36,163 nt of DNA from contig JAFGEJ010000121.1 in the NCBI GenBank assembly GCA_016931655.1, positions 1 through 36,163 on the forward strand, written 5' to 3'. Source of the stretch: Phycisphaerae bacterium (GTDB taxonomy: Bacteria; Planctomycetota; Phycisphaerae; SM23-33). The position numbers and the translations under genes are program-made. This document shows positions 26,500 to 34,193 of the stretch, piece by piece. The notes beneath the pieces were generated by a model, which was not told the DNA's origin, did no database searches, and saw nothing but the letters and a program-made list of their open reading frames with translations. Position 1 is the stretch's first letter. Each line of letters begins with the position of its first letter.

Positions 26500-27195
26500 A
26501 TGTCGCAGGAGAGGCGCGAAATCCAGGTGGTCGTTTTTGACGTGGACGACACGCTCTATCCGGAGCGGCAGTTCGTTCGCGACGGTTACTGCGCCGTCGC
26601 GGACCTGCTACGAAGGGAACTTGCCCGCGAGGATTTGTTTGAAGACTGGCTGTGGCGACGATTCCTCGACGGCCAGGCCGGCGGCGCATTCGATGCCCTG
26701 AACGAACATTTCCATCTGGCGTTGGACGCCGCCGCCGTCGCCCGGCTGGTGGAGTGCTACCGATTTCACGCCCCGACGATTTCGCCGTTCGAGGGAATCC
26801 CCGCCCTGCTGGAGCGCCTGGGCAAAACGCATCGTCTGGGCCTGCTGACCGACGGGCCGGCGCAAATGCAGAAAAACAAAGTTCGCGCCCTGGGATTGAC
26901 GGAGCATTTCGACGAGCGGCTGGTGATTCTGACCGATCTGCTGGCCCCCGGCTGCGGCAAGCCCAGTCCGGCTGGCTTTGAGATGATCGCCGAACGGGCG
27001 AACGCGGCGCCTTCCGCCTGCGTGTACGTCGGGGACAATCCCGCCAAGGATTTCGTCGCGCCCAACGCCCTGGGCTGGCGGACGATTCAATATCTCCGCG
27101 ACGGACAGATTCACGCCCACAAACCCGCCCCCGCCGGCGGGGAACCGAAATTCATCGTCAAAACCGACGAGGAATTTCTAAGTTGTCTGCAGTGA
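26500..27195 (+). CDS. HAD-superfamily hydrolase
   Basis: VVVFDVDDTLYPERQFVRDGYCAVADLL, LGLLTDGPAQMQKNKVRALGL, KPSPAGFEMI, YVGDNPAKDFVAPNALGWRTI. Confidence 0.92.
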   Translation: MSQERREIQVVVFDVDDTLYPERQFVRDGYCAVADLLRRELAREDLFEDWLWRRFLDGQAGGAFDALNEHFHLALDAAAVARLVECYRFHAPTISPFEGIPALLERLGKTHRLGLLTDGPAQMQKNKVRALGLTEHFDERLVILTDLLAPGCGKPSPAGFEMIAERANAAPSACVYVGDNPAKDFVAPNALGWRTIQYLRDGQIHAHKPAPAGGEPKFIVKTDEEFLSCLQ

Positions 27196-27230
27196 CATTG
27201 AAATAGCGTTTTCTTGTCGGAAACCAAATC

Positions 27231-27326
27231 ATCCACGGATTACGCGGATTTAGAAAGGATTTCACGGAGAATTTTTTTAAGAAAAATCCGTGTAATCTTT
27301 TACCATCCGTGTAATCCGTGGAGGAT
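27231..27326. repeat. ATCCACGGATTACRCGGATT-type inverted-repeat element
   Basis: Left ATCCACGGATTACGCGGATTT, right ATCCGTGTAATCCGTGGAGGAT. Confidence 0.8.
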
Positions 27327-27352
27327 TTTACAGCCGGCCGAAATTTGCCAGG

Positions 27353-28075
27353 CTATTTCGCCCCCATCGCCGCCACGAACAGATCCCACCAGACGTGCGA
27401 GCAGACAGCCGTCGCGAAGCCGCGCCACACGAACAGCACGCCCCACCACACACCGGCGACCGAAAGGAAGACAAACCGCCCCCACGGCAGGGGCGCTTCG
27501 CCCTGCCATTGCCCCGGCGAAAAATGCAACGCCGCGAACGCCACACCCGCCAACACCACCGCCACCACGCCGAACGTTTCCTTCCGAAGACCCAGCAGAT
27601 CGACGAACACCATCATCAGCACGCTCAGCAGGACCAGGCGAAAGAGGAACTCCTCGTACACGCCCGCGCCGACGGCCTCCACGACGCCGCGAAGCAGGTC
27701 CTGCCGAATCGCCGCCGGCGTGAAGTCCCGCGTGATCCAGCTCAACCCCAGCAGCGGGACGGACCAGAGGGCCGACTCCACCACAATTCCCCCAGCCACC
27801 CAGCCGTTAACGCGCCACGGGTCGTTGCGCGTCAGATGCTGCCCCAGCAGCACCGCCACGACCAGCCCCGCGGAGAGAAACGGCCCCGTCACGCCCATCT
27901 GGAGAAACACGTACCGCAGGTAGTGCGGCACGAGCAGACTGCTGCCCCAGTGCATCGCGCCAAGCTGAAAGATCACCAGCAGCGGCGCGATCACGAGCAG
28001 TTGATTCAAAGGCCGATGCGTCTCCTTTCCATATCGCAGACGCTCCGGCGGCAGCCTGGACGACGCTTTTACCAT
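27353..28075 (-). CDS. CPBP-family intramembrane metalloprotease
   Basis: EEFLFRLVLLSVLMM motif and FAALHF motif in a hydrophobic protein; start at MVKASSRLPPERLRYG. Confidence 0.85.
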   Translation of the reverse strand: MVKASSRLPPERLRYGKETHRPLNQLLVIAPLLVIFQLGAMHWGSSLLVPHYLRYVFLQMGVTGPFLSAGLVVAVLLGQHLTRNDPWRVNGWVAGGIVVESALWSVPLLGLSWITRDFTPAAIRQDLLRGVVEAVGAGVYEEFLFRLVLLSVLMMVFVDLLGLRKETFGVVAVVLAGVAFAALHFSPGQWQGEAPLPWGRFVFLSVAGVWWGVLFVWRGFATAVCSHVWWDLFVAAMGAK

Positions 28076-28093
28076 GCGGGCATTGTAGCGATT
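28072..28093. repeat. 22-bp direct repeat, left copy: CCATGCGGGCATTGTAGCGATT (contains CPBP start codon and -10)
   Basis: Exact match to 30333-30354; brackets the restriction-modification genes. Confidence 0.9.
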
Positions 28094-28318
28094 CTGACGA
28101 CGGCGGGTAGTTGTTATTACGTCCGGGAAGGTGTAGTAACCGTTTTTTTTGCAAGGGACGGGATGAGGAAATGCGAATAGAGGCATAAGGAAGCGCAGAA
28201 AACGTTTCATGGATAAACGCAGCGCGTATGACGATACTAAAACGGGCTATTGATTTATAAACCTTTGGGGGGTATCTTATCTTGCTCGCAAGGAACTTTT
28301 TCAAGCCATGTGCGGGAA

Positions 28319-29203
28319 ATGATCGCAAACAAAGAGACATTATTGTCATTGCCTTGGCCGTCTCTTAAGGACGTGGTCAACGTTGCTTCCGTGCCGCAAC
28401 GAAGTCCATTTCGCTATCCGGGAGGTAAAACATGGCTGGTTCCACAGGTTCGTCGGTGGTTGCTTTTGATGAATCGTCGCCCGCTCCTGTTTGTCGAGCC
28501 GTTTGCCGGAGGGGGAATCGCGGGATTAACCGTGGCGTTTGAGAATTTGGCGAAACAGGTTCTTATGGTCGAACTTGATCCCGAAGTGGCTTCCGTTTGG
28601 CGCACCATATTGAACGGTGGAAATCGTAAACTTGCGGATCGGATTCGCAATTTTGATTTAACCCTTGAAAACGTACAACAAGTATTGACGGCGAAACACC
28701 GAACTGTTTCAGGCCTCGCGTTTGCCACGATTCTTCGTAATCGGGTTCAGCACGGGGGGATTTTGGCGCCGGGCGCCGCTTTCATGCGCAAGGGGGAAAA
28801 CGGGAAAGGTATTCAATCCCGCTGGTATCCTGAAACCCTGGCGAAACGAATTCGCAATATCCATGCGATTCGTGATCGAATTGTATTCAGGCAAGGCGAT
28901 GCGTTTGACGTTATCGAGACATATCAGAATGAAAAAAATATCGTTTTCTTTGTCGATCCTCCGTACACCGTTGCGGGAAAAAGGCTTTATCGATACTCCG
29001 AGATCGATCATGAAAAACTGTTTGACAGGATGTCATCCGTGGCGGGTGACGTCTTGTTGACGTATGACGATACTCCGGAAATTCGTCGTTTGTCTTCGCG
29101 TTTCGAGTATCAAGTTGAAACGATCATGATGAAAAATCGGCAGAATAGCCGAAAATCGGAGCTTTTAATCGGACGCGACCTTTCATGGCTGCGAGGCGAA
29201 TAA
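28319..29203 (+). CDS. D12-class (Dam-like) adenine-specific DNA methyltransferase
   Basis: SPFRYPGGKTWLVPQVRRWL, FVEPFAGGGIAGLTVAFE, ILRNRVQHGGILAPGAAFM, FFVDPPYTVAGKRLY (DPPY), DVLLTYDDTPEI. Confidence 0.92.
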   Translation: MIANKETLLSLPWPSLKDVVNVASVPQRSPFRYPGGKTWLVPQVRRWLLLMNRRPLLFVEPFAGGGIAGLTVAFENLAKQVLMVELDPEVASVWRTILNGGNRKLADRIRNFDLTLENVQQVLTAKHRTVSGLAFATILRNRVQHGGILAPGAAFMRKGENGKGIQSRWYPETLAKRIRNIHAIRDRIVFRQGDAFDVIETYQNEKNIVFFVDPPYTVAGKRLYRYSEIDHEKLFDRMSSVAGDVLLTYDDTPEIRRLSSRFEYQVETIMMKNRQNSRKSELLIGRDLSWLRGE

Positions 29204-29215
29204 TTGTATTCCCGC

Positions 29216-30181
29216 TTATTTCCCTTTATTCAGCTTTTCTCTGATTTTGGACTCGAAATCTTCCAGGGTCACGGGAAGTCCGCCCGTTAAACCTTCGACG
29301 GCTCGTTCCAGTGTTTGTTTCTCCGGCTCTCCAAGCGTCAATACGGCAGTTTCACCGGATTCATCATATCGGGCGATAAACCACGCGATATCGCAGTTGG
29401 ATATTTCATCGACGGTATTCATTTGTCCAAGGTTCCGATAAAATCCCGCGTCCACAACAACAGCCATTTTCTTGCCCCATCGCCGAAGAGTGGGAACTTT
29501 GATCTGCAGTTGAGGCATCAAACGCTTGGGGCCGCTGCTTCGATAGTCGGGGCGGCGTACCGCATCGGGAAACGGTATACCCTCACCTTTATAATCACGG
29601 ATACTCCGGAAAAGAGAAGACATTCCGGTCCCGGAAAAATATACCGCCTGGATTTCCAGAGCGCACCATCGCATGGGGGAAGCCGTCGGATGAACAAGTA
29701 CATTGTCGATATTCCCGACGTCTTCTTTGCCGGATATTTCCCTTTCCCCATGTTTTTCTGAGGCTTGTTTTACGGCGCCGTCATCCGCACGAAATCGCTG
29801 TAAAAATCGAATTTCACTGACAACCAATGGTTCTGGCACTCCGAGAAGATGCTGCCCTATAGTTCGGTAAATGATGTTATTCTGCCTGAACCGATGCGGA
29901 CAGACGGCTCGCAAATCCCCTTCAACACCCTTTGCCGGAATTGCGGTTCCATGACCCGCGGACTCATACAGCCGTAACGAACAAACGCCACCCTTCTTGG
30001 TGCATTTTTCCGAACCATCAGGCGACTTGAACGGGCAAGGCATCTCCGTTTGCCGATTGTGTCGCAGCGCTGTTTTTGCCAATTCCTGTTGTTTCCGCTT
30101 CGGCATGGATTGGAATGAATACCCATACCACTCCCCGATTCCAAATCTTGCCGCCGTGTTCCTTGTTGCTTTACGCGCCAT
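29216..30181 (-). CDS. Putative NotI-family type II restriction endonuclease
   Basis: Four cysteines CPFKSPDGSEKC-TKKGGVC-...-RAVCPHRF, CALEIQAVYFSG, RPDYRSSGPKRLMPQLQIKVPTLRRWGKKMAVVVDAGFY, CDIAWFIARYD; resembles R.NotI from memory; convergent to a methylase. Start MARKATRN (alternative 30196). Confidence 0.78.
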   Translation of the reverse strand: MARKATRNTAARFGIGEWYGYSFQSMPKRKQQELAKTALRHNRQTEMPCPFKSPDGSEKCTKKGGVCSLRLYESAGHGTAIPAKGVEGDLRAVCPHRFRQNNIIYRTIGQHLLGVPEPLVVSEIRFLQRFRADDGAVKQASEKHGEREISGKEDVGNIDNVLVHPTASPMRWCALEIQAVYFSGTGMSSLFRSIRDYKGEGIPFPDAVRRPDYRSSGPKRLMPQLQIKVPTLRRWGKKMAVVVDAGFYRNLGQMNTVDEISNCDIAWFIARYDESGETAVLTLGEPEKQTLERAVEGLTGGLPVTLEDFESKIREKLNKGK

Positions 30182-30332
30182 TATGGATATCCCCATTAAG
30201 GGGTATTACCGGTGTATTATGCCTCGTCCGCCTGATTTGTTATTCCATTGTATTCAGAGACACGGCAATGGCAAGGGGGAGAGTTCAGATGTCACAGTGA
30301 TGATTCCGGCGGCGGTTTGAATGCCTGCGTCG

Positions 30333-30354
30333 CCATGCGGGCATTGTAGCGATT
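30333..30354. repeat. 22-bp direct repeat, right copy: CCATGCGGGCATTGTAGCGATT
   Basis: Exact match to 28072-28093; adjacent sequence encodes a truncated start MATQAFKPPPESSL*. Confidence 0.9.
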
Positions 30355-30539
30355 TGTTCGGCGCGATGACGCGAAAAAAAACCACAGCCGCCCCTCATTT
30401 ATTCCGATACGCATAGTATCGGCGAATGGGTGTTGAAGCGCCGTCCCCGGAGGGCGAATTCGGCACGGAAATTGCTCTTATAAGCAAGAACGAAGCCGGG
30501 AAGCGGTATTTCCCCTCACAGAACAGGAAAGGAACAATC

Positions 30540-30743
30540 ATGGCCCAGGATTGCGAACTACTCAGTAAGTGCGGTTTTTTCAAAAAATACGGCGCCTCGA
30601 AGGAGCTGGCCTGCAAGGGTTTCGTCCAGCAGTACTGCAAAGGCCCGAAACAGAATGATTGCGAACGAAAAAAATACCGCCTCCAAAACGGCAAGCCGCC
30701 CGCGGACGACATGATGCCCAGCGGACAGACGATGAAGGCCTGA
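30540..30743 (+). CDS. Small cysteine-rich conserved hypothetical protein (67 aa)
   Basis: MAQDCELLSKCGFFKKYGASKELACKGFVQQYCKGPKQNDCERKKYRLQNGKPPADDMMPSGQTMKA. Confidence 0.8.
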   Translation: MAQDCELLSKCGFFKKYGASKELACKGFVQQYCKGPKQNDCERKKYRLQNGKPPADDMMPSGQTMKA

Positions 30744-30790
30744 TCCGCTTCCGATAAAAAAATCGCCCGCATCCCACGGCGAATCGTACA

Positions 30791-30846
30791 ACAACAGCGT
30801 CGCTCGGCTATAATGAAATATGCCGAACGGCGCTGTTGTGTTTTTT
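30791..30846 (+). terminator. Large inverted repeat plus T-run, overlapping a TATAAT promoter element (30809-30814)
   Basis: ACAACAGCG ... CGCTGTTGT G TTTTTT with inner CGGC/GCCG arms. Confidence 0.5.
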
Positions 30847-30864
30847 CCTATCGGGAGGTGCGAC

Positions 30865-31203
30865 ATGGGTGAATCGAATACGTGCAAACTGGCGGATCGA
30901 AGCTGCGTCCCCTGCCGGGGCGGAGTTGCCCCGCTGAAGGGCGAGGCGATGGAGAACCTGGCCCGGGCCGTGCCCGACTGGCAGGTCGTTCAGGAGCATC
31001 ATCTCCGCCGCGTCTGGAAATGGAAGAACTTCGCCGAGGCCTTGGCGTTCGTCAATCGCGTCGGCGCCCTGGCCGAGCAGCAGGGCCATCATCCCACCGT
31101 CGAACTGTCCTGGGGACGCGTAGCCGTCGATCTCCACACGCACAAGATCGACGGCCTGTCCGAAAACGACTTCATCCTCGCCGCCAAAATCGACGCCCTG
31201 TAA
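30865..31203 (+). CDS. 4a-hydroxytetrahydrobiopterin dehydratase (pterin-4-alpha-carbinolamine dehydratase)
   Basis: WQVVQEHHLRRVWKWKNFAEALAFVNRVGALAEQQGHHPTVELSWGRVAVDLHTHKIDGLSENDFILAAKID. Confidence 0.92.
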   Translation: MGESNTCKLADRSCVPCRGGVAPLKGEAMENLARAVPDWQVVQEHHLRRVWKWKNFAEALAFVNRVGALAEQQGHHPTVELSWGRVAVDLHTHKIDGLSENDFILAAKIDAL

Positions 31204-31229
31204 GAGAACACGCAAGGCCGGCTTTGTTC

Positions 31230-31445
31230 CTACTCTTCCTGAGCCTTCTCCACGTCGATGGCCGCTTCGATCTTCCCGTAGCCCAGGGCGGCCAGCAGCA
31301 TGGTCGCCAGCGCGGCGATGCGGACCGCGGCTGTCTGATACACCTCCGCCTGCTCCGGCCAAAACAGCGCCGCCACCGCGGCAATCTGCACCGTCAAGGC
31401 GGCCAAAAACTTCCGCGACGAAATTCGCTCTAAAAATGAACGCAT
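31230..31445 (-). CDS. Small membrane protein, holin-like size and topology
   Basis: MRSFLERISSRKFLAALTVQIAAVAALFWPEQAEVYQTAAVRIAALATMLLAALGYGKIEAAID; two hydrophobic segments. Confidence 0.5.
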   Translation of the reverse strand: MRSFLERISSRKFLAALTVQIAAVAALFWPEQAEVYQTAAVRIAALATMLLAALGYGKIEAAIDVEKAQEE

Positions 31446-31467
31446 GATGTTCTCCTTGTTTTGAAAT

Positions 31468-31583
31468 AGTAGCCGGTAGTCGGTAGCCAGTAGTCAGGAG
31501 TCGGTTGTCAACGCCACCGGCTACCCGGCTTCGCCAAGGATTCGCCGGGCAAGCCGGCTACTGACTACCGACTACTGGCTACC
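31468..31583. repeat. AGTAGCCGGTAGTCGG-type inverted-repeat element
   Basis: AGTAGCCGGTAGTCGGTAGCCAGTAGTCAG ... CTGACTACCGACTACTGGCTAC with CCGGC-rich centre. Confidence 0.8.
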
Positions 31584-31833
31584 CTAATAGCTGCTGAAGA
31601 ATCGGCCCCGCGAGGGCCAGGAGCTGATTGAACAGGTCCAGTTCATTTCGACTTTCGTGATATCCCGCGACGGCTTGTTTGTATTCGTCCGTCTCGCGCA
31701 GACGCTCGGCCGATCGCTCGAAAATCACGATCCGGTCGATGACGGCGGCGAGGTTCGGATGCTCGACGGCCCAGTCGGCGTACGCCTGCCGGACGGCCTG
31801 CTGCACCGCGCTTTGGACAATATCATTTTCCAT
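31579..31833 (-). CDS. Hypothetical protein (84 aa)
   Basis: MENDIVQSAVQQAVRQAYADWAVEHPNLAAVIDRIVIFERSAERLRETDEYKQAVAGYHESRNELDLFNQLLALAGPILQQLLG; overlaps upstream lipoprotein gene, same strand. Confidence 0.55.
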   Translation of the reverse strand: MENDIVQSAVQQAVRQAYADWAVEHPNLAAVIDRIVIFERSAERLRETDEYKQAVAGYHESRNELDLFNQLLALAGPILQQLLG

Positions 31834-32320
31834 TGTCGGCCTCCTTTTGTTGCGTGAGTTTCAAAAACTGCTGTTTGAATCGCTCGGAAACGTTCCATTG
31901 CAGGACCGTCAGTTCCTCGGCCATCTGAAGCGCCTCGACGGCCGCGGCGATGTTGTCCTGCTCGACGGCGTGGGTTTCGGTTTCCTTGCGGATCTGCTCA
32001 GCCAGCAGGTCGCGGGCGACGGCGTAGCCTTTTCGCGCGGAGACGATCCAGTCAGCCGACAGCTCGACCGGCTCGCCCCGGGCGTTTTTGAGCTGCCCCG
32101 CCGCGGCCAGGCGAACGTCGGCGTCGAACGCGGCGTCAAGGGCCGCCTGCTGGGCCTGGTATTGACCCACGAGCCGCTCGTGGCTCTGCTGCTGGGTCGT
32201 GGCCGTGGCGGCGAGGCTCTTCTTCGCGACGCCGATCAGATCGACCGTCGCGGTCGGCGAAGCACAGCCGGGCAGTAGCATCGCCAGAAACAATACAAGA
32301 TGTTTACGATATGCGTGCAT
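31823..32320 (-). CDS. Hypothetical lipoprotein
   Basis: MHAYRKHLVLFLAMLLPGCASP lipobox followed by helical region. Confidence 0.6.
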   Translation of the reverse strand: MHAYRKHLVLFLAMLLPGCASPTATVDLIGVAKKSLAATATTQQQSHERLVGQYQAQQAALDAAFDADVRLAAAGQLKNARGEPVELSADWIVSARKGYAVARDLLAEQIRKETETHAVEQDNIAAAVEALQMAEELTVLQWNVSERFKQQFLKLTQQKEADNGK

Positions 32321-32582
32321 GGTGCAGTTCCTCCTTCAGTTCGTGGAGAATGCGGGTTTGTTCCTTCTGGTGTTCGACGAACCGCACGAGGGCGGCGGTG
32401 TTTTTGTCGATCACGTCGGTGAGGCAGGCGAGTTTCTGCTCGTCGCGGCCGATGCGCTGATGGGCCTCGGTGATCTGCTGTTCGCGCGTGCGATTCAGCC
32501 GTCGCTCCGCCAGCCACATCGCGCCCATCAGCCCCGCGGCGCCGAAACTCGTCAGGTCGGATACCAAACTGAGAAGAGTCAT
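32304..32582 (-). CDS. Hypothetical protein, N-terminal TM plus coiled coil
   Basis: MTLLSLVSDLTSFGAAGLMGAMWLAERRLNRTREQQITEAHQRIGRDEQKLACLTDVIDKNTAALVRFVEHQKEQTRILHELKEEL; overlaps downstream lipoprotein gene. Confidence 0.6.
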   Translation of the reverse strand: MTLLSLVSDLTSFGAAGLMGAMWLAERRLNRTREQQITEAHQRIGRDEQKLACLTDVIDKNTAALVRFVEHQKEQTRILHELKEELHHARIS

Positions 32583-32716
32583 AAGCGTCTCTCCTTTTTT
32601 TGCGTGGAGGGCAGAGGGTATTGCGCGCCCTACGGCTGCTGCGATTTGAAATTCGTGGGCTTTTTTCGAATTGGTGCGTTACAGTATTCTCATTCGAAGA
32701 ATCGGCGGGTGCGTTT

Positions 32717-33094
32717 ATGAAGACTCTGACACTTCTTCAGCCGTGGGCGTGGCTTGTTATCCACGGGCCTAAACGCTGGGAAAACCGCACGTGGACAACC
32801 ACGTATCGCGGGCCTCTTCTCATTCATGCCGGGCGTTCACGCGCCAGGATGGCCGACGCCTACGCCGATCCCCGTTTGGCCGCCATTTTGCCCGAGCCTT
32901 CGACGTTGTTTTTTTCCGCCGTCATCGGCGTGGTGGACTTATCGGGCATTGAACCCATCGACAGGGTTTTGGGCGAACCGTTCGCGGAGGGTCCGTGGTG
33001 CTGGCGGCTGGCCAATCCCAGGCCGTTGTCCCCGCCCGTACCCATGAAGGGACGGCGACGGCTTTGGGAGACAATGGGCGATTTTATTTTGTAA
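32717..33094 (+). CDS. ASCH-domain protein
   Basis: MKTLTLLQPWAWLVIHGPKRWENRTWTTTYRGPLLIHAGRSR..., GVVDLSGIEP, WCWRLANPRPL. Confidence 0.85.
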   Translation: MKTLTLLQPWAWLVIHGPKRWENRTWTTTYRGPLLIHAGRSRARMADAYADPRLAAILPEPSTLFFSAVIGVVDLSGIEPIDRVLGEPFAEGPWCWRLANPRPLSPPVPMKGRRRLWETMGDFIL

Positions 33095-33140
33095 ACGTTT
33101 GAGGCCGCGAAGTGGTCGCACGATGCGCGGAGGCGAAATT

Positions 33141-33605
33141 ATGACGGACGAACAAAACAAGTCGGGATGTCTGTTTCCGCCGGAACAAATCCAGTCCTGC
33201 CGCGAACCGGTATTGATCAGCGCCTGTTTTCTCGGCGTTCCCTGCCGCTGGCACGGCCGACGGGCCAAACGTCGCGACGATCTGATCCAGAAATTGAAGA
33301 ATCGTTACGTTCTCGTGCCGGTCTGTCCCGAACAATTGGGAGGAATGCCCACGCCGCGCACCAGCGAAACACTGCACGGAACGGGCGCCCAGGTGCTGGA
33401 CGAAGGCCTTCGGCTTGTCGCGCCGGAAACCGGCCGGGACGTGACCCATTTTCATGTGAACGGCGCAAGGTATCTCTGCGAAATCGCACAGATCGTCGGC
33501 GCCCGGCGGGCCTATCTTAAAGGCGGCAGCCCTTCGTGCGACCGGGACGGCGTCGCCGGTGAAATGCTCCGCCGCGACGGCGTTAACGTGGTGCGGGTTC
33601 CCTGA
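33141..33605 (+). CDS. DUF523 domain-containing protein
   Basis: PVLISACFLGVPCRWHGRRAKRRDDL, YVLVPVCPEQLGGMPTPR, AYLKGGSPSCDRDGVAGEMLRRDG. Confidence 0.9.
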   Translation: MTDEQNKSGCLFPPEQIQSCREPVLISACFLGVPCRWHGRRAKRRDDLIQKLKNRYVLVPVCPEQLGGMPTPRTSETLHGTGAQVLDEGLRLVAPETGRDVTHFHVNGARYLCEIAQIVGARRAYLKGGSPSCDRDGVAGEMLRRDGVNVVRVP

Positions 33606-33645
33606 TTCCTTTCGCGTGCAATCTTCCGGGAACACATCAGACTGC

Positions 33646-34092
33646 TTAGATGTGCCGGATCGCTATTGACGGCCAGGCGTGTTGGAGATATTCAGCCGCC
33701 AGGCGGCGGTGGCAGTGGTGGGACTCGGCCTCGGCGCACAGAAGGCAGGCGTGGTTCAGTTCATCGGGCGTCAGGCCTTGTTGCGGCTGGCGCTGTGCAA
33801 GGATTTCCTTATAACGCTTTTCATAATCATCCCACGTAACCACGCCTTTTTTGTAGTCGTTCAATAACGCCTTCGTCGGGGCAAATTCCATTCGATGGAC
33901 ATAGCTCGCGTTACAAAGACTTCGAAGAAAATACGCCAGGTCGTCCCGCTTGGCGAACCCGGCCAGTTGCGAGCGGTTGAACAGACGCGCGTCGATCACG
34001 CGCCTGATTTCGTACTGGCGCAGCAAGCCAAAAAATTCCTCCGCCGACTTGCCGGCAAAACCAACGGTGAAAAGTTGAATGGAATGATTCAT
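33646..34092 (-). CDS. DUF488 domain-containing protein
   Basis: IQLFTVGFAGKSAEEFFGLLRQYEIRRVIDARLFNRSQLAGFAKRDDLAYFL, CLLCAEAESHHCHRRLAAEYL. Confidence 0.9.
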   Translation of the reverse strand: MNHSIQLFTVGFAGKSAEEFFGLLRQYEIRRVIDARLFNRSQLAGFAKRDDLAYFLRSLCNASYVHRMEFAPTKALLNDYKKGVVTWDDYEKRYKEILAQRQPQQGLTPDELNHACLLCAEAESHHCHRRLAAEYLQHAWPSIAIRHI

Positions 34093-34104
34093 GGTGTCAT
34101 TCTA

Positions 34105-34130
34105 CGTGGTGGACCGGGTGGTCCACCACG
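34105..34130. repeat. 26-nt REP hairpin CGTGGTGGACC-GGGT-GGTCCACCACG
   Basis: Perfect 11-4-11 hairpin with loop and CAA tail shared with 1481, 8835 and 8875. Confidence 0.8.
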
Positions 34131-34190
34131 CAAATTCAGATCCTTCGGCTTCGCTCGAAGACTCACTTCGCTCAGGATGACAAATATAAT
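34131..34190. repeat. Fragment of the common TCATCCTGAGCGAAGTGAGTC.. ('CHPERSE') inter-repeat
   Basis: Reverse-strand translation ICHPERSESSSEAEGSEF. Confidence 0.75.
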
Positions 34191-34193
34191 GAT

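Noticed and set aside
27214-27723. ORF MSETKSSTDYADLERISRRIFL...
   Set aside because: Starts in the ATCCACGGATTAC repeat and continues antisense to the CPBP protease gene.
28094-28318. Controller (C) gene or C-box for the RM system
   Set aside because: Only a weak GTTATTAC..GTAGTAAC partial symmetry; no small HTH ORF present.
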